Positions 35,762 to 45,579 are shown, counted from the stretch's first letter. The stretch is 64,000 nt of DNA from an uncultured Alistipes sp. (GCA_948736885.1 CAPXWY010000005.1:1-64000); one strand, 5' to 3'. Translations and numbers: made by a program. The notes: a model not told the origin generated them from the sequence alone.

Positions 35762-37397
35762 CTTGCTGGGTGTCGTTTAAGATTTCGATGGCCCGCACGA
35801 TCACGTTGTCCACCGGATAGATGTTGGCATAGAATCCCGTATCCTCCAGCCTGGTGTTGCGGCCGATGTAGGCCTTGAGCTGGGCTTCGATGAGCCGGCG
35901 CGAACGGGCGATGTCGGCGCGGCGCGGCGCCACGCCCTGCCGGGCCGCATAGGCGATGAAGTTCTCCACCAGCCGCGTGTCGCCGGCCAGCAGGGCCTGC
36001 AATTCTTCGAGCGTCTCCACCGAGTTGAGCGCCTCGCGGTGGCGGTCGGCATACTCGATGGTATAGCGGTAGAGGATGTTGCGGCCCGCGACCTCCACGA
36101 AATAAGGAGTCACATCGGTCGTGTCGGCCGGAATGAAGATGTCGGGCATGATGCCCCCGCCGCCGTAGACCACCTTGCCGCCGGGCGTCACGAAACGCAG
36201 CGAATCGGCGAAACGGATGCTGTCGGCCGAGAAAAATTCGTTGTTGCGGTAACGCTCCCACAACTCCTCCTCGTAGCCGGCACCGTCGCCGTTGGTGTAG
36301 GGTTTCTGGATCGAGCGGCCCGTGGGCGTATAATAACGCGCCGTGGTCAGCCGCAGGGCCGAACCGTCCATGAACGGTATCTGCTGCTGCACCAGGCCCT
36401 TGCCGAACGAACGGCGGCCGATGATCGTGCCGCGGTCGTTGTCCTGCAGGGCGCCGGCCAGAATCTCGCTCGACGAAGCGCTGCCCTCGTCGATGAGCAC
36501 CGCCACCTCCATCTCCTGGGCCGAACCGGCGCCGGTGGCGTATTCGCGCAGCTGCTCGCCGTTGCGGTCCTCGGTGTAGACGATCAGCTGGCCCTCGTGC
36601 AGAAATTCATTGGCCACGGCGATCGCCTGGTCGAGGTAGCCGCCCGCGTTGCCGCGCAGGTCGAATATCAACCGGTCGACGCCCTGGCTGCGCAACATGG
36701 CAAGCGCCTGCGCCATCTCGGCCGAGGTCGTGCGGGCGAACTGACCCAGCTTGATGTAGCCCGTGGTTCCGGTGATGCGGAAAGCCGACTCGATGCTCCG
36801 GATGGGAATGGCGCCGCGCACCACTTCGACGTGCACCTTGCCGTCGATCCCCTGCCGCTTCAGGCCGAGACGAACGGTAGTGCCGCGCGGACCGCGCAGC
36901 CGTCTGACGATGCGGTCCTGCGGAATGCCGCGCCCGGCGACCAGCGAATCGTCGATCTCCACGATGCGGTCGCCGGCCCGCACGCCCGCCTTGTCGCTCG
37001 GACCCCGCGGGATGACATTGAGGACGATGACCGTGTCGGTAGCCATGTTGAACATCACGCCGATGCCGTCGAACTCGCCCTCCAACGGCTCGTTCATGGC
37101 GGCCATCTCCTCGGCCGGCACATAGACCGAATGGGGATCGAGCTCGCCGATGAGCAGCGGGATGACATGCTCCGCGAGCGAATCCATCGACACCGGATCG
37201 ACATAGCGGCTCTCGATGAGCGAGAGGGTCTGCGTGAGCTTGTTGTCGGGCTCCGCGAGCCGTTCCATCAGCAGGTCGCGCAGCTGCGTCCCGGCCGTGT
37301 TGCGGCCCACATAGACGCCGAAAAGCGCCCCCGCGGCCACGCCGAGGGCCAGCACCAGCGGAAAGAGTACGGCCCGTTTGGAATTGTTGTACATCAC
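35754..37397 (-). CDS. S41-family C-terminal processing peptidase
   Basis: A 547-residue serine protease. An N-terminal anchor (AVLFPLVLALGVAAGALFGV) is followed by a helical segment, a PDZ domain (GIGVMFNMATDTVIVLNVIP, GVRAGDRIVEIDD), and the S41 core with LIFDLRGNAGGYL, the catalytic Ser in LIDEGSASSSEILAGAL and the Lys in GRRSFGKGLVQQ. Such proteases trim or degrade envelope proteins. It overlaps the DUF3078 gene upstream by 4 bp and the small membrane gene downstream by 8 bp, making a three-gene unit. Confidence 0.93.
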   Translation of the reverse strand: MMYNNSKRAVLFPLVLALGVAAGALFGVYVGRNTAGTQLRDLLMERLAEPDNKLTQTLSLIESRYVDPVSMDSLAEHVIPLLIGELDPHSVYVPAEEMAAMNEPLEGEFDGIGVMFNMATDTVIVLNVIPRGPSDKAGVRAGDRIVEIDDSLVAGRGIPQDRIVRRLRGPRGTTVRLGLKRQGIDGKVHVEVVRGAIPIRSIESAFRITGTTGYIKLGQFARTTSAEMAQALAMLRSQGVDRLIFDLRGNAGGYLDQAIAVANEFLHEGQLIVYTEDRNGEQLREYATGAGSAQEMEVAVLIDEGSASSSEILAGALQDNDRGTIIGRRSFGKGLVQQQIPFMDGSALRLTTARYYTPTGRSIQKPYTNGDGAGYEEELWERYRNNEFFSADSIRFADSLRFVTPGGKVVYGGGGIMPDIFIPADTTDVTPYFVEVAGRNILYRYTIEYADRHREALNSVETLEELQALLAGDTRLVENFIAYAARQGVAPRRADIARSRRLIEAQLKAYIGRNTRLEDTGFYANIYPVDNVIVRAIEILNDTQQDD

Positions 37398-38572
37398 TTG
37401 TTCTTGAAGGTATAGGTCAGACCCACGCTGAGCAGCGTCTTGGTCTGCACATCCACATTCTGTGCCCGGTTGTAGTAGAGTTCGAAATTCAGCGTCGTGG
37501 AGAGGTATTTCGTAGCCTTGATGTCGACGGTGTTGGTCCAGCGCACGGTCGGGTGGATCGGCAGGTTGGGCTTGTCGGTGAGTTCATGGCCCACGGAGGT
37601 GTTCTCCTTGTCGTTCCACGCTTCGAGCGCCCGGAGGTAGTCGCCGTAGGAGGAGATTTTGTTGCGCTGGCCGATGTCGGTGATCCAACCGTAGAACGAG
37701 AAGATCGAGGTGCGGTAACGGAAAATGCCTTTCTTGCCGAAGGTGCGGTCGAAGTCGACCTGCACCGAAGAACCGCCCTCGTACTTCGAAGTCTTGTCGG
37801 GTCCGGCCAGGCCGTAGGTCTGCCAGCCGGGCTTCTTGTCCCAGATGTTCTCGCGGATCCGCCCGCTCTCCACGAAGACGGCGCTCAAGGCGATGGGCGA
37901 GATGTTGACCACGATGGGGAACTTCTCCTTGGGACACTTGTAGGTGATACCGAGCGAGATGTCGAGGTAGCCCGGCGCCATGAAGGCGCTCTTGCGCTCG
38001 ATCTCCCCCTGCTGCGTACGCGAAATGTAGCCGTTGGCGAACTGGCTGCGGAACTTGAAGATGGCACCGTAGGACCAGTTTTTCGACATCTTGAACGACG
38101 GTGCCACCGAGATGTCGAACTCGTCCTGGTTCTTGAACCACACGCCCTCGCTGCTGGTGCCGTCGTCGGTCTTGGTCTCGACCTTCATGCGGTTGTAGCC
38201 GAACTTGGCGATGAACTTGGTCTCGACCGAGAAGAGGTTCTTCGTGAAGGTGTGGTTCAGAAAAAGACTGGCCATCAGCGCGATGGAGTTGTCGCCGCCC
38301 GACACCTTGATCCACGAATCGTTGTGCGAGGTGAGCGCTCCCTGCAAACCGCCGCCGAACTCCAGCTTGTTGCGCTCCTTGCGGATGGCGGCGCGCTCGG
38401 CACGGTAGCGGGCGCGGTTGAAATACTCCACCTCCACGGGGATCGACCGGACCGGATCGTGGAAAGCCACCTCGTCCTGCCGCACGTCGACCTCGTCGAC
38501 CGAAAACTGGGCCGAAGCAACGGAAGCAGCCAGAAGGGCCGGCAAAAGCAAGAACAACGAACGATATTTCAT
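37394..38572 (-). CDS. DUF3078-family outer-membrane protein
   Basis: A 392-residue exported protein (signal [21 protein letters not shown]). After an Arg/Glu-rich helix ([17 protein letters not shown]) come repeated amphipathic strands ending in [11 protein letters not shown], an outer-membrane barrel signature typical of Bacteroidetes DUF3078 proteins, whose role is unknown. It leads the operon with the S41 protease. The minus-strand TAAATTTG box at 38607-38614 is a plausible -7 element, divergent from nfo. Confidence 0.82.
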   Translation of the reverse strand: MKYRSLFLLLPALLAASVASAQFSVDEVDVRQDEVAFHDPVRSIPVEVEYFNRARYRAERAAIRKERNKLEFGGGLQGALTSHNDSWIKVSGGDNSIALMASLFLNHTFTKNLFSVETKFIAKFGYNRMKVETKTDDGTSSEGVWFKNQDEFDISVAPSFKMSKNWSYGAIFKFRSQFANGYISRTQQGEIERKSAFMAPGYLDISLGITYKCPKEKFPIVVNISPIALSAVFVESGRIRENIWDKKPGWQTYGLAGPDKTSKYEGGSSVQVDFDRTFGKKGIFRYRTSIFSFYGWITDIGQRNKISSYGDYLRALEAWNDKENTSVGHELTDKPNLPIHPTVRWTNTVDIKATKYLSTTLNFELYYNRAQNVDVQTKTLLSVGLTYTFKNK

Positions 38573-38606
38573 AATGCAGAAATTTTGTGATGAAGGAATT
38601 GCGATG

Positions 38607-38643
38607 CAAATTTATGAAATAATTCAGAGATTCCGTAACTTTG
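38607..38643. promoter_or_regulatory. Divergent -7 boxes for DUF3078 and nfo
   Basis: TAAATTTG on the minus strand (38607-38614) and TAACTTTG on the plus strand (38636-38643) face opposite ways within 40 bp. Confidence 0.55.
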
Positions 38644-38700
38644 CCGCAAGGTTGAACCCCGAACTTTCGGTTTCGGCCTTTCACTTTCATCTTGCGGAAA

Positions 38701-39545
38701 TGAAATATTTCGGAGCACACGTCAGCGCCTCGGGCGGCGTAGTCAACGCCCCGGCCAACGCCCGCGCCATCGGCGCCACGGGCTTCGCCCTCTTCACCAA
38801 GAACCAGCGCCAATGGACGGCCAGGCCGCTCACGGCCGGTGAGATCGACGATTTCCGCCGGGCCTGCGAACAATTCGGCTACGCTCCGGCCCAGATCCTG
38901 CCCCACGACTCCTATCTGATCAACCTGGGTCACCCCGAAGCCGAGGGTCTGGCCAAGTCGCGCGAGGCTTTCTTCGACGAGATGCACCGCTGCGAAGAAC
39001 TGGGACTCGACCGGCTCAATTTCCATCCCGGGAGCCACCTGCGGCAGATCGGCGAAGCCGAGAGCCTCGACCGCATCGCCGAGTCGATCAACCTGGCGCT
39101 CGACCGCACGCACGGCGTGACGGCCGTCATCGAAAACACCGCCGGACAGGGTTCCAACCTCGGATTCCGGTTCGAACAGCTGGCCTACATCATCGAACGC
39201 GTCGAGGAGAAGTCGCGCGTAGGCTGCTGCATCGACACCTGCCACGCTTTCGCCGCCGGCTACGACCTGCGCACCGCCGCGGCGTGCGACGCCACGTTCG
39301 CCGAATTCGACCGCATCGTGGGTTGGAACTATCTGCGCGGCATGCACCTCAACGACGCCATGAAGCCCCTCGGCAGCCGTGTCGACCGCCATGCCCCGCT
39401 GGGCGACGGCGAAATAGGCTGGGAGTGTTTCCGTTACATCGCCCGCGACCGCCGCTTCGACGGCATGCCGCTGATTCTCGAAACGCCCGACGAAAGCCGC
39501 TGGCCGGCCGAAATCGAAACATTGAAACAGTTCGCAGAAGAATAA
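38701..39545 (+). CDS. nfo: Deoxyribonuclease IV (endonuclease IV)
   Basis: A 281-residue AP endonuclease that cuts at abasic sites in base excision repair. The start [14 protein letters not shown] matches the family; three-zinc-site segments are visible: [48 protein letters not shown] and ILETPDE. A longer frame from 38418 overlaps the divergent promoter region and is rejected. Endonuclease III (nth) lies elsewhere in the window. Confidence 0.96.
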
Positions 39546-39898
39546 GGTGCCAGCATACGAATACTGTTTGCGGCAATAAACCCCATCTTAGCGGGGCGAA
39601 AAGCGGCAGTAGGGACCCAACCGGAACAGACGGACGGGACGGAGAATGCGGGCTTGGCTCTGCTCCCGGCTTGCAAAAAACTTCATCGGGGCGGCTGCGG
39701 GGGGGGGTCGCACCTCCGATGCGAGCCGCCCCGATGATGAAATATGGCTGCTTCGACACCCGATCGTCAATTCCGGGCGCACGGATGTTTCGCTTCGCTC
39801 AACATGACGGGTTATCGGGCTTCGGGCAGAAGCCTGCAGGGACGCCCCTCACAATGACGGCGCGAAAACCCATGCAGAGACGGTTTTCTGCCCGACCA
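39546..39898. other. Intergenic region with REP core hairpin
   Basis: 353 bp between convergent nfo and the aminotransferase gene. At 39685-39736, CATCGGGGCGGCT pairs with AGCCGCCCCGATG, the core of the double-hairpin repeat family, with a G9 run (39699-39707) in the loop. A degraded TTCGCTCAACATGACG motif lies near 39790. Confidence 0.7.
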
Positions 39899-41098
39899 TT
39901 ATTTCAATTCATCCAGACACCGCCGGATCAAGGCGGCGCTGTCGCGGATCTCGTCGTCGGAGATCGTGAGCGGCGGCGAGATGCGGAACGCCGTGTCGCA
40001 GTAGAGGAACCAGTCGCTCATGATGCCGGCGTCCTTGAAGAGCTCCATGATGCGGTAGAGCGGCTCCGAAGACCCCAGTTCGACCGCCAGAAGCAGTCCT
40101 GCGCGGCGGATTCCGCGTACGGCCGGATGATCGCCGAGCAACTCCTCGTAGAGCGCACCCTTGCGCTCCGCCTCCTCCACGACGCGATGCTCCAACAGAT
40201 AGTCGAGCGCCGCCAGCCCGGCCGCACAGCAGACCGGATGGCCGCCGAACGTGGTGATGTGGCCCAGCACCGGATCGGTCTGCAAGGTGTCCATGATTTC
40301 GTGACGCGAAACGAAAGCCCCCAGCGGCATGCCGCCGCCGAACGCCTTGGCCAGACACACGATGTCGGGCACGATGCCGTATTTCTGCATGGCGAACATG
40401 GCGCCCGTACGTCCCATGCCGGTCTGTATCTCGTCGAAAATCAGCAAGGCCCCCACCTCGTCGCAACGCCTGCGCAGCGCTTCGAGGTAACCCGCCGCGG
40501 GCGGACGGACGCCGGCCTCGCCCTGCACCGGTTCGGCCAGGACGCAGGCCGTGCGGTGCGTGATGCGCTCCAGTTCGCCGAAATCGTTGAATTCGATGGC
40601 CTGCACGTCGGGCAGCAGCGGCCGGAAGGCATTTTTCCACTCCTCGCCCTCGGGAGCGCCCATCATGCTCATGGCCCCGTGCGTCGAACCGTGGTAGGCG
40701 CGGCGCATGGAGATCAGCTCGGTGCGGCCGGTGAACCGTTTGGCCAGTTTCAGCGCACCCTCCACCGCTTCGGCGCCCGAATTGACAAAATAGACGCTCT
40801 CCAGCCCGCCGGGCAGCAGCGACGCCAGCCGGGCGGCATACGTCACCTGCGGCGTCTCGACCAGCTCGCCGTAGACCATCACGTGCATGTAGCGCGCAGC
40901 CTGCTCCTGCACGGCGCGCACCACGGCCGGATTGGCATGGCCCACGTTGCTCACCGACACGCCGGCGACCAGATCATAATAACGCTTGCCCTCGGGCGTA
41001 TAAAAACACGAACCCTCGGCCCGTGCGACCTCGACCAGCATGGGCGAAGGCGACGTCTGTGCGACGTGGGAGAGGAATTGTTTGCGGAGTATGTTCAT
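39899..41098 (-). CDS. Class III aminotransferase (acetylornithine/ornithine-type)
   Basis: A 399-residue PLP enzyme of fold type I. Visible are FVNSGAEAVEGALKLA, the YHGSTHG loop, LIFDEIQTGMGRTG and the PLP lysine in LAKAFGGGMPLGAF, then TFGGHPV. It resembles acetylornithine, ornithine or 4-aminobutyrate aminotransferases; the substrate cannot be fixed because no arginine-pathway genes are adjacent. It has no signal peptide. A REP-like repeat lies between it and the TrmH gene upstream. Confidence 0.88.
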   Translation of the reverse strand: MNILRKQFLSHVAQTSPSPMLVEVARAEGSCFYTPEGKRYYDLVAGVSVSNVGHANPAVVRAVQEQAARYMHVMVYGELVETPQVTYAARLASLLPGGLESVYFVNSGAEAVEGALKLAKRFTGRTELISMRRAYHGSTHGAMSMMGAPEGEEWKNAFRPLLPDVQAIEFNDFGELERITHRTACVLAEPVQGEAGVRPPAAGYLEALRRRCDEVGALLIFDEIQTGMGRTGAMFAMQKYGIVPDIVCLAKAFGGGMPLGAFVSRHEIMDTLQTDPVLGHITTFGGHPVCCAAGLAALDYLLEHRVVEEAERKGALYEELLGDHPAVRGIRRAGLLLAVELGSSEPLYRIMELFKDAGIMSDWFLYCDTAFRISPPLTISDDEIRDSAALIRRCLDELK

Positions 41099-41156
41099 TT
41101 ACAAGAAGTGAAAAGTTTCGTATTGCGGCTCGCGGAACCGGACGGCCCCGCTGCAT

Positions 41157-41227
41157 TCGCCCGGGCCGGCTGCGGGGGTCGCGCTTTCAGTGCGAGCCGG
41201 CCCCGGGCGCAAGGTCTGTGACCTTGC
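41157..41227 (-). repeat. Double-hairpin REP-like repeat, copy 3 (inverted)
   Basis: On the minus strand reads CAAGGTCACAGACCTTG followed by GCCCGGGGCCGGCT, a variable loop and AGCCGGCCCGGGC. It overlaps the end of the intergenic gap between two minus-strand genes, just beyond the TrmH stop. Confidence 0.85.
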
Positions 41228-41230
41228 ACT

Positions 41231-41962
41231 TTATGATCGCACCAAGGAAACCGGTGCTTCCGAAGCTCCATCCTGCAACTCGTCGCCGAACCGCCGGTTG
41301 AGAATGCGCGGGGCATCGGCCACGCTGCGGTACATCCAGCGGTAGAGCGTTTCGGTCTGCTGTTCGGGCGTCAGGGCCCATTCCCCGACCTGCCGGCGCA
41401 CCCGCTGCGACAACATATAGATAAGGATGGCGGCCGACGCCGAGACGTTGAGACTCTCGACCATGCCGCACATGGGGATGCGCAGGAATTCGTCGGCCGC
41501 GGCGACCGCCTCGTCGGAGATGCCCGCATGCTCGGTGCCGAAAACCAGGGCGAAAGGTCCGCGCGCGACGTCGAACGTCTCGGGCGTCGTCTCTTCGCGG
41601 TGGGGTGTAGTGGCCACAATGCGGTAGCCCCCGGCCTTGAGCACCCGCAGCGCGTCGGCCGTCGAAGCATGGCGGCAGACGTCGACCCACCGGTCGGTGC
41701 CCCGCACCACGGCCGCGGCCGGGCGGAACTCGCAGCGGTCCTCGACGGTGTGCATGCGCTGCACTCCGAAGGCCTCGCAATGGCGGATCAGCGCGGCGGC
41801 ATTCTGCGGATGGAACGTATTTTCGGCCAGCACGGTCATGTAACGCGTGCGCTGCGCCACGGTCCGGCGGAAGAGTTCCGTACGTTCTTCGGTCATGAAC
41901 TCCGCCAGACAAGCGATGCGCTCCTCGTACCACGCGCGGTCCCTATTTGCGGTATTTGTCAT
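41231..41962 (-). CDS. TrmH/SpoU-family RNA 2'-O-methyltransferase
   Basis: A 243-residue SPOUT methyltransferase that methylates ribose 2'-OH in tRNA or rRNA. The three SpoU motifs are visible: ENTFHPQNAAALIRHCEAFG, FALVFGTEHAGISDE and IPMCGMVESLNVSASAAI. The C-terminal tail contains a YRWMYRS segment. The exact nucleotide target (tRNA Gm18 or another) is not decided. Its start overlaps the rsgA stop by 20 bp. Confidence 0.9.
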   Translation of the reverse strand: MTNTANRDRAWYEERIACLAEFMTEERTELFRRTVAQRTRYMTVLAENTFHPQNAAALIRHCEAFGVQRMHTVEDRCEFRPAAAVVRGTDRWVDVCRHASTADALRVLKAGGYRIVATTPHREETTPETFDVARGPFALVFGTEHAGISDEAVAAADEFLRIPMCGMVESLNVSASAAILIYMLSQRVRRQVGEWALTPEQQTETLYRWMYRSVADAPRILNRRFGDELQDGASEAPVSLVRS

Positions 41963-42875
41963 CGTCGTCCAACATTTTCAGATAGCTTTCGTAGCGCATC
42001 GGCGCGATCTCGCCCCGCATCACCGCTTCGGTCACGGCGCAGCCCGGTTCGTGGGTGTGGGTGCAGTTGTAGAAGCGGCAGTCGCGGCCCGTGCGCATCA
42101 TTTCGGGGAAGTAGTGCCACAACTCGCCCTCGCCGATGTCGATCAGACCGAACCCCTTGATGCCCGGCGTGTCGATCACGGCGCCCCCGCCGGCCAGCGG
42201 ATACATGGTCGAAAAGGTGGTCGTGTGGCGCCCCTTGCCGTGGCTCTCGGAGAGTTCGCCCGTGCGGATGTCGAGCGTCGGATCGATGGTTCCCACCAGC
42301 GTCGACTTGCCCACGCCCGAGTTGCCCGAAACGAGCGTCGTGCGGCCCCGCAGCAGCTCCCCGACCGCTTCCATCCCCTCGCCTGTCGCGGCCGAGACCG
42401 TCAGCACCGGGTAGCCGGCCCCTTCGTAGACGGCGCGGAACGCCGCCAGCTCCCCGGGATCCTGCAAGTCGGACTTCGACAGCAGGATCGTAGCGGGCAC
42501 CTTGTAGGCCTCGCAGGTCACCAGAAAGCGGTCGACGAACTCGGGGGCCGTTTCGGGATGGCGCAGCGTCACCATCAGCAGCGCCTGGTCGACGTTGGCC
42601 GCAATGATGTGCGACTCCTTCGAGAGGTTCGACGCGCGGCGGATGACATAGTTGCGGCGGGGCTCCACGGCCACGATGGCATGGTCGCCGTTGGCGTCGC
42701 TCTCGCAGCTCACCCGGTCGCCCACCACCACGGGGCTGGTCGACCGCACCCCCTTGAGCCGCAGGCGGCCCCGGATGCGGCAGCGCAGACGCCCGCCCCC
42801 GGCGAGCACCTCGTACCAGCTGCCCGTCGCGCGGACCACCACTCCCGAAAACACGCTTTCCATGGTTCTATTCAT
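41943..42875 (-). CDS. rsgA: Ribosome small-subunit GTPase A
   Basis: A 310-residue circularly permuted GTPase that checks late 30S assembly. An N-terminal OB fold (GSWYEVLAGGGRLRCRIRGR) is followed by the permuted G motifs (LLSKSDL, then GNSGVGKSTLVGTI, then DTPGIKGFG) and a zinc-binding tail (CRFYNCTHTHEPGC). MESVFSG at 42863 is an alternative start. It overlaps cvpA by 8 bp upstream and the TrmH gene by 20 bp downstream. Confidence 0.96.
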   Translation of the reverse strand: MNRTMESVFSGVVVRATGSWYEVLAGGGRLRCRIRGRLRLKGVRSTSPVVVGDRVSCESDANGDHAIVAVEPRRNYVIRRASNLSKESHIIAANVDQALLMVTLRHPETAPEFVDRFLVTCEAYKVPATILLSKSDLQDPGELAAFRAVYEGAGYPVLTVSAATGEGMEAVGELLRGRTTLVSGNSGVGKSTLVGTIDPTLDIRTGELSESHGKGRHTTTFSTMYPLAGGGAVIDTPGIKGFGLIDIGEGELWHYFPEMMRTGRDCRFYNCTHTHEPGCAVTEAVMRGEIAPMRYESYLKMLDDDDKYRK

Positions 42876-43371
42876 CGGTTTGCTCCTGCGACACCCGGTC
42901 GCCCAACCTCTCCACGAAGGGGAAGATCAGTTCCGAAAGCCGCAATACGGGTTTGTAACACTTCGACGAAGCGAGGGTGGACTCCTCGACCAGCGAACGG
43001 TCGGCATTGAATTTGTCGAACGCCGCAAAGAGGGCGCTCACCACCAACAGGTATTTCAGCACCGACACGGCGATGCCCAGCACAAGGTCGAGCATGCCCA
43101 GTCCGGCAAAGCGGAACAGCCCCCGCATCGCCCGCGCCGCCACGGCGACGGCCAGTACGGCGCCCAACAACACCGCAACGAAACCTCCGGCCGTACGCAC
43201 CGAGGCGTCGAGGTGCAGCGCTTCGCCCACCGCACGGCCGTAGTGCGCGGCGCACCAAAGTCCGGCGATGACGGCGACGAGCGAACACGCCTGCACAATG
43301 AAACCCTTGCGCCAGCCGTTCCATACGGCAACGGCCAGAACCAGCAGGACGATCAGATCGATGGCATTCAA
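42868..43371 (-). CDS. CvpA-family membrane protein
   Basis: A 167-residue protein with four hydrophobic segments and the family opening AIDLIVLLVLAVAVWNGWRKGF. CvpA proteins are inner-membrane proteins linked to envelope homeostasis and colicin V production in enterobacteria; the role here is unknown. It is the first gene of a cvpA-rsgA-trmH unit, with a minus-strand TACCTTCG box (43414-43421) upstream. Confidence 0.85.
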   Translation of the reverse strand: MNAIDLIVLLVLAVAVWNGWRKGFIVQACSLVAVIAGLWCAAHYGRAVGEALHLDASVRTAGGFVAVLLGAVLAVAVAARAMRGLFRFAGLGMLDLVLGIAVSVLKYLLVVSALFAAFDKFNADRSLVEESTLASSKCYKPVLRLSELIFPFVERLGDRVSQEQTDE

Positions 43372-43452
43372 GACGAAGTCGGATAAATTGTCGACAAGGC
43401 GAAATATCGAAGACGAAGGTACGAAGTTTTATCGGGAATTCCGAATTTTCCC

Positions 43453-43460
43453 TATCTTTG
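43453..43460 (+). promoter_or_regulatory. -7 box of the GH2 gene
   Basis: TATCTTTG, about 100 bp before the ATG at 43564, divergent from the cvpA promoter. Confidence 0.55.
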
Positions 43461-43563
43461 CAGAAGATAAGCTCCGCTCCGGCAACCGCAATTCCACCGC
43501 CCTGCCGGCGCCGCGCACCGCGGCGGCCTCAACGCAACAACAACAGCGAAAACCAGTTCCGTC

Positions 43564-45579
43564 ATGAAACGTTATCTTCTGCTCTGCCTGCTCCTGGCGC
43601 TCGCAGCTCCGCTCCGGGCCCGCGAAATCCACCCGCTGAACGAAGGCTGGCGCTTCTTTTTCCGGTCGGAGACGTCGAGCGACAACGCCCGCTACGTGAC
43701 CCTGCCCCACAGCTGGAACAACGATCCGACCCTCGAAGGGGTGCTGATCGAAACGTCGGGCAACTACCAGAACGACCTCTATATCCCGGCCGAATGGGCC
43801 TCGAAGCGGGTATTCATCCGCTTCTACGGCGCACAGAACGTGGCCGACCTCTTCGTCAACGGCTACTTCGCCGGCTGCCACCGCGGCGGTGCCACGGCTT
43901 TCACCTTCGAGATCACCGACCGCCTGCACTTCGGCGCCGACAACATCCTGCTGATGCGTGTGAGCAACGCAGCGCGCAACGACGTGCTGCCCACGTCGGC
44001 CGACATGAACTTCTACGGCGGACTCTATCGCGAAGCCGAGCTGATCGTCACCGAGCGCACGGCCGTATCGCCCCTCTACCTGGGCACCGAAGGGGTGCTG
44101 GTGCACCAGCGAAGCGCCACCAAGGCCAAGGCCGAAGGCGAAATCGAAGTGCACCTCACCTCCCTCTCCGACGGCAGCTGCCCGCTGACGCTCACCATCG
44201 CGGCGCCCGACGGCCGCACGGTGCTGACCAAGAATCTCCATGTCAAGGTCGACGGCAAACCGGTGCGGATCGCCTACAACATCGCGTCGCCCGAGCTGTG
44301 GCGCCCCGGCCGGCCGGCGCTCTACACCGTGACGATAAAAGTCGGCGAGGGCCCGCACAGCGACCGCGTGTCGGTACGCACCGGATTCCGCGAGATCAAG
44401 GCCCTACCGAGCGCCCTGCTGCTCAACGGCGACAGCATGAAGCTGCACGGCGTGACGCTCTACCACGACAACGCCGTATCGGCCGGCACGCTGACCGCCG
44501 CCGACTACCGCACCGACTTGCACGAGATACGCACGCTGGGAGCCAACGCTCTGCGCTCGGCCGTGATGCCCCATGCGCATGCCCTCTACGACCTCTGCGA
44601 CGAACAGGGGATGCTGGTGTGGATCGACACTCCGCTGCGGCAGGCGCCCTTTCTGAGCGACGCGGGCTACTTCGCCACGCCGACCTTCGAACAGAACGGG
44701 CTGGAACAGCTGCGCGAGATCGTGGCCCAGAACCTCAACCACCCCTCGGTGGTGATGTGGGGCATCTTCTCGCGGATGCGCACCACGGGCGACGACGTGA
44801 CGCCCTACATCCGGCAGCTGCACCGCGCGGCCCGCGAACTCGACCCCTCGCGCCCGACGGTGGCGGTGAGCGAGCGCAACGGCGGCATCAACTTCATCAC
44901 CGATCTGATCGTCTGGCGCAAGGAGGAGGGCTGGAACAAGGGCCGGCCCGACAATCTGACCGTATGGCTCGACGGACTGCGCAAGGAGTGGTCGCACCTG
45001 CGCTCGGCGATCGAATACGGCGGCGAAGGATTCCTCGACCACCGCAACTACACCGCTCAGCCGCGCCATGCGGCCGGACGGATGCCCGAAGAACGCCAGG
45101 CCCGTTTCCACGAAGAGTACGCCCGCCTGCTGGAGCACGACTCGCTGCTGTGGGGCATCTGGCTGGAGAACATGTTCGACTACGGCTCGGCCCGCAGGCG
45201 CTACGGGATCAACGGATGCGGTCTGGTGACGCTCGACCGCCGCAGCCGCAAGGATGCCTTCTATCTCTACAAGGCGCTGTGGAACAAACAAGAACCCACG
45301 CTGCACATAGCCGACAAACGCACGACGCCGCGCACCGACTCGAGACAGAGTTTCCGCGTCTACTCGTCGGCCGGCGAACCCGTGCTGACGATCGGCCGCG
45401 ACACGGTGGCCATGAAGCGCTACGCCCGCTGCCAGTATCGCTCGGACACGGTGAGTCTGTCGGGCCGCGTGACGGTGAAAGTGAAGGCCGGTGCGCTGAG
45501 CGACAGCGTCACCCTGCAGATAAACTGCGCCTCAAAACCGAAAGGCTATCCGGCCCCTCGGCGAACAACAGGTCGATGA
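43564..45579 (+). CDS. GH2-family glycoside hydrolase homologue lacking the acid/base residue
   Basis: A 671-residue exported protein (signal peptide about 1-20) with the GH2 order: jelly-roll sugar-binding domain (PHSWNNDPTLEG, VFIRFYGAQNVADLFVNG), Ig-like domain, then a TIM barrel. In active GH2 enzymes the sequence after NHPSVVMWG ends in Asn-Glu, where Glu is the proton donor; here it reads NHPSVVMWGIFSRM, with Ser403 and Arg404 in those places. The nucleophile Glu484 in AIEYGGEG is kept. The protein may be a non-hydrolytic binder or use a different mechanism. Its 3' end overlaps the WbqC gene by 71 bp. Confidence 0.85.
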   Translation: MKRYLLLCLLLALAAPLRAREIHPLNEGWRFFFRSETSSDNARYVTLPHSWNNDPTLEGVLIETSGNYQNDLYIPAEWASKRVFIRFYGAQNVADLFVNGYFAGCHRGGATAFTFEITDRLHFGADNILLMRVSNAARNDVLPTSADMNFYGGLYREAELIVTERTAVSPLYLGTEGVLVHQRSATKAKAEGEIEVHLTSLSDGSCPLTLTIAAPDGRTVLTKNLHVKVDGKPVRIAYNIASPELWRPGRPALYTVTIKVGEGPHSDRVSVRTGFREIKALPSALLLNGDSMKLHGVTLYHDNAVSAGTLTAADYRTDLHEIRTLGANALRSAVMPHAHALYDLCDEQGMLVWIDTPLRQAPFLSDAGYFATPTFEQNGLEQLREIVAQNLNHPSVVMWGIFSRMRTTGDDVTPYIRQLHRAARELDPSRPTVAVSERNGGINFITDLIVWRKEEGWNKGRPDNLTVWLDGLRKEWSHLRSAIEYGGEGFLDHRNYTAQPRHAAGRMPEERQARFHEEYARLLEHDSLLWGIWLENMFDYGSARRRYGINGCGLVTLDRRSRKDAFYLYKALWNKQEPTLHIADKRTTPRTDSRQSFRVYSSAGEPVLTIGRDTVAMKRYARCQYRSDTVSLSGRVTVKVKAGALSDSVTLQINCASKPKGYPAPRRTTGR

